A stretch of DNA of 8,793 nucleotides from NCBI GenBank assembly GCA_003557805.1, contig PWNY01000010.1, positions 1 to 8,793 of the forward strand, read 5' to 3'. A program made the translations under genes and the position numbers. Source of the stretch: Bacteroidales bacterium (lineage in GTDB: Bacteria; Bacteroidota; Bacteroidia; Bacteroidales; UBA7960). The notes beneath the pieces were generated by a model that saw only the letters and a program-made list of their open reading frames with translations, had not been told where the DNA came from and did no database searches. Numbering within the stretch: the first letter of the stretch is position 1; each line of letters begins with the position of its first letter. Shown piece after piece: positions 1 to 7,162 of the stretch.

Positions 1-1
1 C

Positions 2-727
2 GGGATCTCATCCAACATACACGTTGTGCTGCACCGACCATGGACCCTCCTTACCTACATGTTCCTTCATATTGAGTTTTTCCACATATTGTTCAATATG
101 ATCGTACTGTATGTTGGCGGTCGACTCTTCAGTGATTTTATCGGCCCTGACAGGCTCACGGCTACTTATATTTTGGGTGGTCTTGCAGGGGCCATCTTCT
201 ATATTGCCGCTTTTAATATTTTTCCTGTATTTGAGGATGTGGTAGCCTTTGCACTGGCAATTGGTGCTTCAGCATCCGTACTGGCAATTTTTATCTCGAT
301 TGCGGTATTCATGCCCGATTACAAACTGCCGTTACTGCTTCTTGGACGCATTCGCCTTAAGTACATCGCCATATTTTTCGTAGTACTGGACATTATAAGT
401 ATAGACAAGGGAAATCCCGGAGGCCATATTGCACATCTTGGAGGGGCATTGTGGGGTTACATTTATGCGCGGCTGCTTAAATCAGGCAGGGATCCCGCCC
501 TGGTCACCGGGTTCTACATTGAAAAGTTTTTCAGGTTATTTCGTAAAAAGCCCCGGCTAAGGGTGGAATACACAAGCAAAAGGCCGGAAAGCGATGAGGA
601 GTATAACCGCCGGCGTGCTGATTACCAAAAGAGGATTGACAGTATACTGGACAAGATATCCAGGAGCGGATACGACAGCCTGACCAGTGAAGAAAAAGAG
701 ATACTGTTCAGGATGAACGACAAATAG
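2..727 (+). CDS. Rhomboid family intramembrane serine protease (5' end missing)
   Basis: Membrane-embedded serine protease that cleaves transmembrane substrates; the substrate cannot be told from sequence. The frame is open to the left edge. The first possible start is a GTG at 26, but the conserved L1-loop stretch (RPWTLLTYMFLH) begins just after it, so the true start and the first membrane segment lie outside the window. Numbering from codon 26, the HxxxN motif is HILFN (His20, Asn24), the nucleophile is Ser82 in GAS, and the catalytic His137 lies in AHLGG; these match the Ser/His dyad and oxyanion residues of the family. The usual GxSG reads GASA, so the second Gly is Ala. Several hydrophobic membrane segments are visible up to about residue 150. 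A charged cytosolic tail (about 155-233) ends in an Ile-Leu-Asp-Lys-Ile / Gly-Tyr-Asp-Ser-Leu block that I associate with Bacteroidota rhomboids (possibly DUF6576). uvrB follows 28 bases downstream, probably in the same operon. Confidence 0.9.
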   Translation, partial: GISSNIHVVLHRPWTLLTYMFLHIEFFHILFNMIVLYVGGRLFSDFIGPDRLTATYILGGLAGAIFYIAAFNIFPVFEDVVAFALAIGASASVLAIFISIAVFMPDYKLPLLLLGRIRLKYIAIFFVVLDIISIDKGNPGGHIAHLGGALWGYIYARLLKSGRDPALVTGFYIEKFFRLFRKKPRLRVEYTSKRPESDEEYNRRRADYQKRIDSILDKISRSGYDSLTSEEKEILFRMNDK

Positions 728-755
728 AGCTTAATCAAGGAACAAGGCTTTTGCA

Positions 756-2780
756 ATGCAGTTTAGCTTAAGATCGGACTTCTCCCCCACCGGCGACCAG
801 CCAGAGGCTATATCCCAGCTTTCGGAGGGTATAAAACAAGATCTGCCGTTTCAGACACTTCTCGGGGTTACAGGATCGGGCAAAACATTTACAATAGCAA
901 ATGTCATACAGGAGGTTCAAAGGCCAACCCTTGTGCTCAGCCATAACAAAACACTGGCTGCACAGCTTTACGGTGAGTTCAGGCACTTCTTTCCGGAAAA
1001 TGCCGTCGAGTATTTTGTTTCCTATTACGACTATTACCAGCCTGAAGCATACATACCGACAACAAATACATATATTGAAAAGGATCTGTCGATAAACGAT
1101 GAGATCGAAAAGCTACGCCTGAGTACCACTAGCGCCCTTTTGTCGGGCAGGCGTGACATTATAGTAGTGAGTTCGGTTTCATGTATATACGGAATAGGGA
1201 ACCCGGAAGATTTTGAAAAAAATACCATCCATCTGGAAAGAGGATTGGTGATCAGCCGCAACAGGCTGCTGCATATGCTTGTCGGAAGCCTGTACAGCCG
1301 GACCACAGCGGAATTCAGCAGGGGAAACTTCAGGGTCAGGGGGGATACAGTCGATGTATTCCCTGCCTACGCCGATAAGGCCTGCCGCATAACATTCTGG
1401 GGTGACGAAATTGAGGCCATAGAGTTCTTTGACCCTGGGTCGGGAAGGAAAGTTGAAGACCTTAACCGGATAACCATATATCCGGCCAATATTTTTGTCA
1501 CTTCACCCGACCGTATGAAAAAGGCTCTCCGTGAAATACAGGATGACCTGACGGAGCAGGCAGCTTTTTTGAGGGAAAACGGCAAACATCTTGAGGCAAA
1601 AAGACTTGAGGACAGGGTAAATTACGACCTTGAAATGATAAGGGAGCTGGGTTACTGCTCTGGCATAGAGAATTACTCACGCTATTTTGACGGGCGGAAT
1701 CCAGGGTCAAGGCCCTTCTGCCTTTTGGACTACTTCCCTGATGATTACCTTATGGTAATTGACGAGAGCCATGTGACCGTTTCTCAGGTTCAGGCCATGT
1801 ACGGTGGTGATTTCTCCAGGAAGAAAAACCTGGTAGAGTATGGTTTCCGGCTTCCTGCCGCACTGGATAACCGGCCTTTAAAATTTGATGAGTTTGAACA
1901 ACTTATAAACCAGGTAATATTTGTCAGTGCAACCCCTGCCGACTATGAGCTCAGCCGGAGTGAAGGCGTGGTTGTCGAACAGCTGATCCGCCCCACCGGG
2001 CTCCTTGAACCTCCCATAGAGGTCAGGCCAAGCCGCAACCAGATAGATGATCTTTTGGAAGAGATTCGCATTTGTACGGATAAGGGTGAACGTGTTCTGG
2101 TAACTACCCTTACTAAGAGGATGACGGAGGAGCTTGCAAAATATCTTTTGAATGCAGGCATTAAATGCAAATATATACACTCCGATATTGACACCCTTGA
2201 AAGGGTTGAAATACTCCGGGACCTGAGGCTCGGAAACTTCGATGTTCTGGTTGGGGTAAACCTGCTACGAGAAGGTCTTGACCTTCCGGAGGTATCGCTT
2301 GTTGCCATCCTGGATGCAGATAATGAGGGCTTTCTGAGGTCTGAACGGTCACTTATTCAGACAGCCGGAAGGGCAGCTAGGAACATCAATTCAAAGGTTA
2401 TTATGTATGCAGACAATATCACCCGCTCAATGCAGGCTGCAATTGATGAAACAGAAAGAAAGCGGGAAAAGCAGATCGATTACAATAAAGAGCACAATAT
2501 AACCCCTGCCCAGATAATGAAGTCTGTTGAGGCAATTCACGGGCAGACCTCTGTGGCAGACAGTCATAAAAAAACAGAGGCCTATTCTGGTCAGGCCAAG
2601 GCCGGTATCGCATCCGACCCAGTGATCCAGTACATGAACAGGGAGCAGCTTAAAAAAGCCATAAACCAGAGCAAAAGACAGATGGAAAAGGCCGCCATGG
2701 AGCTAGATTTCCTTGAGGCTGCAAAATACAGGGATGATATGCGGGAGCTTGAAAAATTGTTCAGAAAAAAATTTTTATAA
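756..2780 (+). CDS. uvrB: Excinuclease ABC subunit B (UvrB)
   Basis: Damage-verifying helicase-like subunit of the UvrABC nucleotide excision repair complex. It receives damaged DNA from UvrA, separates the strands locally and recruits UvrC for dual incision. At 674 residues it is the normal full length. Visible elements in order: Walker A GVTGSGKT (37-44); the Tyr-rich beta-hairpin YDYYQPEAY (91-99) that inserts between the strands; Walker B/DESH (336-339); the SAT motif (391-393); the second RecA-like domain with HSDIDTLERVEIL (475-487) and QTAGRAARN (535-543, arginine finger region); and a C-terminal UVR helical hairpin (about 632-668) that contacts UvrC. The ATG at 756 is preceded only by weak AAGG stretches, as is common in this phylum. 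The gene overlaps the next one by one base, which suggests translational coupling. No SOS-type operator is recognisable in the 28 bases upstream, so expression may depend on a promoter before the rhomboid gene. Confidence 0.98.
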   Translation: MQFSLRSDFSPTGDQPEAISQLSEGIKQDLPFQTLLGVTGSGKTFTIANVIQEVQRPTLVLSHNKTLAAQLYGEFRHFFPENAVEYFVSYYDYYQPEAYIPTTNTYIEKDLSINDEIEKLRLSTTSALLSGRRDIIVVSSVSCIYGIGNPEDFEKNTIHLERGLVISRNRLLHMLVGSLYSRTTAEFSRGNFRVRGDTVDVFPAYADKACRITFWGDEIEAIEFFDPGSGRKVEDLNRITIYPANIFVTSPDRMKKALREIQDDLTEQAAFLRENGKHLEAKRLEDRVNYDLEMIRELGYCSGIENYSRYFDGRNPGSRPFCLLDYFPDDYLMVIDESHVTVSQVQAMYGGDFSRKKNLVEYGFRLPAALDNRPLKFDEFEQLINQVIFVSATPADYELSRSEGVVVEQLIRPTGLLEPPIEVRPSRNQIDDLLEEIRICTDKGERVLVTTLTKRMTEELAKYLLNAGIKCKYIHSDIDTLERVEILRDLRLGNFDVLVGVNLLREGLDLPEVSLVAILDADNEGFLRSERSLIQTAGRAARNINSKVIMYADNITRSMQAAIDETERKREKQIDYNKEHNITPAQIMKSVEAIHGQTSVADSHKKTEAYSGQAKAGIASDPVIQYMNREQLKKAINQSKRQMEKAAMELDFLEAAKYRDDMRELEKLFRKKFL

Positions 2781-3478
2781 TGGACATCTATACTCTTCTT
2801 AATGTTAATGGTACAGACCCTGTACCACTTTTTGAGCCGGAACCGGGGCCGGATAATACCGTGGTGCTCGACCTCTCGGTCACAAACAGGGAACTTCACG
2901 CCATCCGTATCGAAGAGCAGGGTGTTATGTATGAATACATAAAGGGAAAAATGAAGGTCCTGGGTGCCCTTTACGGCTTTGGAGGTTATCTGGAGGACAG
3001 GGCCCTATATCACCGTAGCCCGCTTTTCAGGGATAATAAAGGCATGGTAAGGAGCATACACCTGGGTGTTGATATCTGGGCAGCAGCAGATACACAGATC
3101 AGGTTGCCACTTGACGGCAAAATACACAGCTTCCGGGATAATGACAATTACGGTGATTACGGCCCCACCCTGGTATTCGAACATGAGATTGCGGGACAAA
3201 CGTTTTATACCCTCTACGGGCACCTTACCAGATCCTCAATTAAGTCAGCAAGCGCAGGCATGCACCTAAAAGCCGGAAGTACACTGGGAAGTATTGGCCA
3301 TAGCTTTGAAAACGGTGACTGGCCCCCTCACCTGCATTTTCAGCTGATAAGCGATATGGCCGGAATGGAGGGGGATTTCCCGGGTGTTTGTATCAGGGAT
3401 GAAACCGGCAAGTACAGCCAGGTATGCCCCGACCCCTCATTCTTCTTCAGAAGACTGTCAATGCCGCAAAAGCAATAG
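2780..3478 (+). CDS. M23-family (LytM-like) metallopeptidase without signal peptide
   Basis: Predicted zinc metallopeptidase of the LytM/lysostaphin fold, a family that usually cuts peptide cross-links in peptidoglycan. Motifs seen: HLGVD (His94, Asp98) and HLH (His184, His186), giving the expected zinc ligands His94, Asp98 and His186. The catalytic histidines would be His148 (in YGHL) and His184. The peptidase domain fills about residues 90-225; residues 1-88 have no domain I recognise. The N-terminus (MDIYTLLNVNG) is polar, with no signal peptide, lipobox or membrane segment, so the protein looks cytoplasmic. The wording around the active site (HLGVDIW, DYGPTLVFEH) resembles M23 domains known as fusions to aminotransferases or urea transporters rather than secreted cell-wall hydrolases; this is from memory. 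The ATG overlaps the uvrB stop (TAATG), implying coupled translation. The true substrate is unknown. Confidence 0.88.
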   Translation: MDIYTLLNVNGTDPVPLFEPEPGPDNTVVLDLSVTNRELHAIRIEEQGVMYEYIKGKMKVLGALYGFGGYLEDRALYHRSPLFRDNKGMVRSIHLGVDIWAAADTQIRLPLDGKIHSFRDNDNYGDYGPTLVFEHEIAGQTFYTLYGHLTRSSIKSASAGMHLKAGSTLGSIGHSFENGDWPPHLHFQLISDMAGMEGDFPGVCIRDETGKYSQVCPDPSFFFRRLSMPQKQ

Positions 3479-3498
3479 AAACAATTCTTTTTCATTTT

Positions 3499-3528
3499 TT
3501 GGATTAAATGTATAATAGATTAATTTTG
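3499..3528 (+). promoter_or_regulatory. Predicted Bacteroidota-type promoter of spt
   Basis: TAATTTTG at 3521-3528 matches the Bacteroidota -7 consensus TAnnTTTG exactly. A TTG at 3499-3501 lies 19 bases upstream, in the usual range for the -33 element. Transcription would start around 3535 and leave a leader of about 30 bases before the spt ATG at 3564. The region sits in the 85-base A/T-rich gap after the M23 gene. Prediction from motif only. Confidence 0.6.
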
Positions 3529-3563
3529 CCTGATAATTGAGTTAAACCAACCTTTTGTTCGTT

Positions 3564-4808
3564 ATGGATATCTTTACTAAAGCCACTGCCAAAATGGGGC
3601 CGTTGGGTCAGTATGCCAGCCAGGTCCACGGGTATTTTACATTTCCAAAACTGGAGGGCGAAATATCAAACAGAATGAAGTTCCAGGGGAAGGAGAAGCT
3701 GGTGTGGAGTTTGAATAATTACCTCGGGCTGGCTAATCACCCTGAAGTGAGAAAGGCCGATACAGATGCAGCCCGTGATTATGGACTGGCCCTTCCAATG
3801 GGCGCCAGGATGATGTCAGGACAGAGTGATTTGCATGAACAACTTGAAAGTGAACTTGCCTCTTTTGTCGGGAAAGAGTCTGCATACCTTCTGAATTACG
3901 GTTACCAGGGAATGGTCTCAATAATCGACTCCTTGCTCGAGAGGCGGGATGTGGTGGTTTATGACTCGGAGTCTCATGCATGCATCATTGACGGACTGAG
4001 GATGCATATCGGAAAACGTTTCGTATATCCGCATAACGACATGGACAGCCTTCGCAAGCAGCTGTCAAGGGCCTCAAGTCTGGCAAAGAAGACGGGGGGT
4101 GGCGTTCTCGTGATTACCGAAGGTGTATTTGGAATGTCCGGTGACCTGGGTAAACTTGACGAGATCGCTGAGATGAAAAAGGAGTTCAACTTCCGCCTTC
4201 TGGTCGATGATGCACACGGTATTGGCATTATGGGGGAAAATGGTGCAGGCGCAGGAGAACACTTTGGCGTTCAGGATGCAATAGACGTTTACTTCGGTAC
4301 ATTCGCAAAGGCATTCGCCTCAATTGGGGCCTTCGTTGCAGGTCCAAAAGAGGTTATTACTTACCTGATGTACAATATGCGAAGCCAGATATATGCCAAA
4401 TCACTTCCAATGCCTTTGGTTGTGGGCGGCCTTAAAAGGCTTGAACTGATTCGGACAAAGCCCGAGCTGCGCGAAAAGCTCTGGAAAATTGCTACATCTC
4501 TCCAAAAGGGACTAAGGGACCGGGGGTTTAATATCGGGAACACACAGTCACCGGTAACTCCCGTGGTACTCAGCGGGGATACACCGGAAGGGACTAACCT
4601 TACACATGACCTCAGGGAAAACTTCAATATATTCTGCTCGGTAGTTGCATATCCGGTTATACCAAAGGGTATGATAATATTGCGCCTTATACCAACAGCA
4701 GTGCACACCCTGGAGGATGTTGAATATACTCTTGATGCATTCTCAAAGGTCAAGGATAAGCTTGACAGGGGCGAATATGCAACCGGAAAAATAGTAGACG
4801 TACTGTAA
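3564..4808 (+). CDS. spt: Serine palmitoyltransferase (PLP-dependent alpha-oxoamine synthase)
   Basis: Condenses L-serine with a long-chain acyl-CoA to 3-ketosphinganine plus CO2, the committed step of sphingolipid synthesis. It is a cytosolic, PLP-dependent, fold-type I enzyme. From the ATG at 3564 the protein has 414 residues. Visible residues: His138 in ESHACIIDG (stacks on PLP), Asp215 and His218 in VDDAHGIG (cofactor N1 and O3 contacts), and the Schiff-base Lys249 in GTFAK. The N-terminal stretch YFTFPKLEG and the MGARMMSG block resemble the Bacteroides/Porphyromonas serine palmitoyltransferases I remember, more than biotin (BioF), heme (HemA) or threonine (Kbl) relatives. A TTG nine bases upstream is a possible start but less likely than the ATG, which precedes MDIFTKA. 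The gene has its own predicted promoter and appears monocistronic. Its stop is two bases from the stop of the convergent gene. BioF-like activity cannot be fully excluded without assay. Confidence 0.88.
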   Translation: MDIFTKATAKMGPLGQYASQVHGYFTFPKLEGEISNRMKFQGKEKLVWSLNNYLGLANHPEVRKADTDAARDYGLALPMGARMMSGQSDLHEQLESELASFVGKESAYLLNYGYQGMVSIIDSLLERRDVVVYDSESHACIIDGLRMHIGKRFVYPHNDMDSLRKQLSRASSLAKKTGGGVLVITEGVFGMSGDLGKLDEIAEMKKEFNFRLLVDDAHGIGIMGENGAGAGEHFGVQDAIDVYFGTFAKAFASIGAFVAGPKEVITYLMYNMRSQIYAKSLPMPLVVGGLKRLELIRTKPELREKLWKIATSLQKGLRDRGFNIGNTQSPVTPVVLSGDTPEGTNLTHDLRENFNIFCSVVAYPVIPKGMIILRLIPTAVHTLEDVEYTLDAFSKVKDKLDRGEYATGKIVDVL

Positions 4809-4822
4809 TACTATTTACCCGG
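4783..4822. terminator. Candidate bidirectional terminator hairpin between convergent genes
   Basis: An imperfect inverted repeat pairs 4783-4796 with 4809-4822. Twelve of 14 positions match: CCGG, then a 2x2 mismatch, then eight matching A/T-rich pairs. The loop is 12 bases. It covers the last codons of both spt and the PAS gene and is centred close to the two stops (4806-4808 and 4811-4813). Since the genes converge with a two-base gap, a shared terminator here is plausible. There is no long T-run after the stem on either strand, so a purely intrinsic mechanism is uncertain. Confidence 0.4.
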
Positions 4823-5779
4823 CTGCTCAATAAGGCGCCTGGCAGACTGCGAGCCTGCTATCTTATCGGCAATATTCTTAAGCATTACCTTTTCGCCTAG
4901 CCTGAAGGGTTTAGCGTTTTTCAGGGCATGGCCGGTAAAGCTGATTGAAATATTACCGTACTTTTTATTATCAACACTTAAGGGTGCCCTGTACATACAT
5001 TCGGTGTCCCTGTACCCGTGCGATGAGTACTTTGCTTCCAAAAACTCAATTTTAACTCTCATATCGTTACCCCACCTCAATCCTTTCGGTATTATCCTGG
5101 CAGCTTTTTTAAACAGCGAAGAGGCTTCAATACCCGGGTCGTTAACGAGCTGCTGTATATCATAAATACACTCTTGCTGCCTTACTTTCTGAACCATGTA
5201 CGAGGTTAGTTTGTGCATCTTCCTCTCCAGTGTAATGTGACTGGTAATATCGGTGATCACTATAATCGCACCACCGGTTATTTCCCTGATATCCTTAGGG
5301 TAACTGATACTGAGCAGCACCCATATTATCTCATCATCTCCCCTGATAAGCTGCATTTCTTCCCGGGCATTTCCCTGCGGGCTTTTGCTTCCAAGCAGCT
5401 CCTCAATTTTTGAGGACTCCGAAGCTCCGGGTGCCAATGCCGAGAGTTTTGTGCCGCATATTCTTTTCTCCGGCATCTTCAAAATGTCACAAGCACATTT
5501 ATTCGCAAATACTATATTACGGGAGGCATCTGTCAGTATCAGTCCCTCATTCATTTCCATGATCAGTTTTTTGAACTTCCCGTTACTCTCCATCATTGCC
5601 CTGGCAGTATGATCACTCTTTACTGCAAGCCTGCCCATAAGCTTGTGCAGCTTTTTTTTCATCCTCTTTCTGTATCGAAGATGGTAGAAGAGTGTTGTGA
5701 AAACGGCAAGCAATAACAGGATTAGTACTGCCTGCAATACAAGTCCGCTTGGCACTGTAAGGATGGCTGGTGCTGTCAT
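4811..5779 (-). CDS. Membrane-anchored PAS protein with GAF-like C-terminal domain, no output domain
   Basis: A 322-residue predicted sensor protein of unknown role. One hydrophobic segment (about 12-31) is followed by a strongly basic stretch (YRKRMKKK), so the rest should face the cytoplasm. Residues about 69-181 form a PAS domain: MNEGLILTDASRNIVFAN is the typical start, and GGAIIVITDIT the typical last strand leading into a helical linker. Residues about 201-309 (ECIYDIQQLVNDPGI onward) resemble an unnamed GAF-like sensor module seen in some PAS histidine kinases, with the pattern short helix, 'IIPKGLRW', beta-hairpin, 'YGNISISF'. No H-box, HATPase, GGDEF, EAL, SpoIIE or HTH domain follows, and the protein ends shortly after. 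It is the last gene of the trxA/DUF58 cluster, 45 bases downstream of DUF58, with no promoter motif in the gap. It may act by protein contact with a separate partner; that is inference. Confidence 0.75.
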   Translation of the reverse strand: MTAPAILTVPSGLVLQAVLILLLLAVFTTLFYHLRYRKRMKKKLHKLMGRLAVKSDHTARAMMESNGKFKKLIMEMNEGLILTDASRNIVFANKCACDILKMPEKRICGTKLSALAPGASESSKIEELLGSKSPQGNAREEMQLIRGDDEIIWVLLSISYPKDIREITGGAIIVITDITSHITLERKMHKLTSYMVQKVRQQECIYDIQQLVNDPGIEASSLFKKAARIIPKGLRWGNDMRVKIEFLEAKYSSHGYRDTECMYRAPLSVDNKKYGNISISFTGHALKNAKPFRLGEKVMLKNIADKIAGSQSARRLIEQPGK

Positions 5780-5824
5780 TGATCAGGGTTTTAAATTGGA
5801 AAAGCTTATGCCTGGAGGACCTTT

Positions 5825-6757
5825 TTAGTAAAGCTTTGACCTTTTCACAAGGAATGAAAGCAATATCTTCTCAAAGCCCTCATTTATGTCAGAGGGTATA
5901 AAGTCAATTTTGTACTGCATGCATTTAAGTCGCAGTTCCCGGAAATACTCCTCCATCCTGCTGACATATTTTTCCTTCAAGTCGCCCGGGTTTAGCCTGA
6001 CAGCCTCCCCGGTTTCCATATCCACGAAACGGAATGGCCTTTGCCGGTAATCAAACCCAAGCTCCTTGCTGCCTTCGTAAACATGGAAGAGGATGACTTC
6101 GTGCTTGTTATGCTTTAAATGCTGTAAAGCAGAAAAAAGCGAAGCAGGGTCGGCAGTATTGTCGATCATATCGGAAAAGATCACCACAAGTGACCTTTTA
6201 TGGATCTTTTCGGCAAGCAGGTGTAGCATATCCGCTGTATTGGTTCGCTTCCTGTCTCCCCCGCTGTCCTGCCTGTAAAGATTATCAAGCTGCCCATAGA
6301 GCATTTTGTGGTGGACATTGCTGGAACGGGCCTGGGTGTGCAGTTCCGTCTTATCCGATACTATGCTCAGGCCAACCGCATCCCTCTGTTTTCTCAAAAG
6401 GTACATAAGGGCTGCTGCACACTCAACTGAGAAGGCCAGTTTTGAAGACCTTCCCTCCTTAACCTTTTTACCCTCAAAATGCATTGAGGAAGAGTTGTCT
6501 ATAACAATCTGGCATCTCAGATTGGTTTCCTCCTCAAATCTCTTAACGAAAAGTTTCTCGGTGCGGGCATAGAGTTTCCAGTCAATATGCCGCGTGCTTT
6601 CACCCGGATTATATATCCTGTGCTCGGCAAATTCCACAGAAAAGCCGTGAAAAGGGCTTTTATGCATGCCCGTAATAAACCCCTCTACAACCTGCCGTGC
6701 AAGTAGTTCAAGATTTCCAAATCGCCCCGGAACTTCCGGATCAATTTTCTTTATCAA
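5825..6757 (-). CDS. DUF58 (von Willebrand A-like) protein, TTG start
   Basis: A 310-residue cytosolic protein of the DUF58 family, whose members usually work with a MoxR-type AAA+ ATPase in poorly defined chaperone or envelope-stress functions. The DUF58 signature is clear: FAEHRIYNPGE (43-53), RHIDWKLYART (56-66) and VKRFEEETNL (71-80). A von Willebrand A-like fold follows, with a complete MIDAS pattern DxSxS at Asp87, Ser89 and Ser91, a Thr in RTNTAD (171-176), and FSDM with Asp196. No membrane segment is seen. The start is taken as TTG at 6757: an in-frame TGA lies 18 bases upstream, and the first internal Met (Met31) would cut off the conserved IDPEVPGRFGNLELLA stretch. The gene starts 23 bases after the trxA stop, so the two are probably one transcript. 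No MoxR gene is in the window, so the usual partner would have to be encoded elsewhere. Confidence 0.88.
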   Translation of the reverse strand: MIKKIDPEVPGRFGNLELLARQVVEGFITGMHKSPFHGFSVEFAEHRIYNPGESTRHIDWKLYARTEKLFVKRFEEETNLRCQIVIDNSSSMHFEGKKVKEGRSSKLAFSVECAAALMYLLRKQRDAVGLSIVSDKTELHTQARSSNVHHKMLYGQLDNLYRQDSGGDRKRTNTADMLHLLAEKIHKRSLVVIFSDMIDNTADPASLFSALQHLKHNKHEVILFHVYEGSKELGFDYRQRPFRFVDMETGEAVRLNPGDLKEKYVSRMEEYFRELRLKCMQYKIDFIPSDINEGFEKILLSFLVKRSKLY

Positions 6758-6780
6758 AAGATTATTGCTTTTTCAAAAAA

Positions 6781-7098
6781 CTATAATAGATTTTCCAGTT
6801 TATCGGTCAGCACTGATTTTGGAACAGCACCCACCTGTTTGTCTGCAATTTCTCCATTTTTGAAAAACAGAATGGTAGGGATATTACGGATACCATATTT
6901 CATTGCAACTTCAGGATTACTGTCCACATCAAGTTTACCGACAACCACTTTGTCTTTGTATTCATCAGCGATCTCCGACACTATCGGACCAACCATACGG
7001 CAGGGGCCGCACCATTCCGCCCAAAAGTCAACAATAACAGGTTTATCGGTCTTAAGTACCTTCTCTTCGAAATTCGAATCAGTTAGCTCTAATGCCAT
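6781..7098 (-). CDS. trxA: Thioredoxin
   Basis: Small cytosolic disulfide reductase of 105 residues, the standard thioredoxin-1 length. It passes electrons from thioredoxin reductase to targets such as ribonucleotide reductase and peroxiredoxins. The active site is WCGPC (Cys30, Cys33), with the buried Asp24 in VDFWA and the cis-Pro74 in NIPT. GEIADKQVGAVPK near the end is the usual last strand and helix. No signal peptide is present, so it is not a periplasmic TlpA-type protein. The ATG at 7098 begins MALELTDSNFEEKVL, a normal thioredoxin N-terminus. It lies 67 bases downstream of dnaE on the same strand, with a predicted promoter in that gap, and leads into DUF58 23 bases later. Confidence 0.97.
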   Translation of the reverse strand: MALELTDSNFEEKVLKTDKPVIVDFWAEWCGPCRMVGPIVSEIADEYKDKVVVGKLDVDSNPEVAMKYGIRNIPTILFFKNGEIADKQVGAVPKSVLTDKLENLL

Positions 7099-7126
7099 AA
7101 CAAAGTTTTTGAATGTTTATTTATTG

Positions 7127-7158
7127 CAAATATATAGGTTTATGTAAAAAACCCGGAA
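7127..7158 (-). promoter_or_regulatory. Predicted Bacteroidota-type promoter of trxA
   Basis: On the minus strand TATATTTG (7134 down to 7127) matches the -7 consensus TAnnTTTG. The best -33 candidate is a degenerate TTC at 7158-7156, 21 bases upstream. The start of transcription would be near 7120, about 22 bases before the trxA ATG. The -7 box is good and the -33 box weak. It would let trxA and its downstream genes be expressed independently of dnaE. Confidence 0.42.
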
Positions 7159-7162
7159 CCTA
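7135..7162. repeat. Short inverted repeat in the dnaE-trxA gap
   Basis: TAGGTT (7135-7140) is repeated inverted as AACCTA (7157-7162) with a 16-base spacer. On the minus strand a G-T and a T-A pair could extend the stem by two. It abuts the predicted trxA -7 box and flanks the spacer between the -33 and -7 regions. It could be an operator or a chance repeat. No T-run follows, so it is not a convincing dnaE terminator. Confidence 0.25.

Noticed and set aside
1943..2308. A 121-codon open frame on the minus strand inside uvrB
   Set aside because: The translation is Ser/Arg-rich and low-complexity, as expected of an antisense shadow, with no motif and no initiation context.
3465..3500. Possible terminator after the M23 gene
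   Set aside because: AAAAG and CTTTT could pair over five bases with T-rich sequence following, but the stem is too weak to support a call.
3555..3563. TTG at 3555 as the start of spt
   Set aside because: The ATG at 3564 is in frame, is followed by a natural N-terminus (MDIFTKA) and fits the predicted promoter leader.
4361..4753. A 130-codon open frame on the minus strand inside spt
   Set aside because: It lies wholly antisense to a gene with clear catalytic motifs, and its translation has no recognisable domain.
5800..5837. Inverted AAAGCTT / AAGCTTT repeat between the DUF58 and PAS genes
   Set aside because: Only seven A/T-rich pairs around a 24-base loop, and AAGCTT is self-palindromic, so chance is a sufficient explanation.
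7145..7156. CCGGG followed by a T-run (minus strand) as a dnaE intrinsic terminator
   Set aside because: There is a six-T run after a G/C stretch, but no complementary left arm close enough upstream to form a convincing stem.
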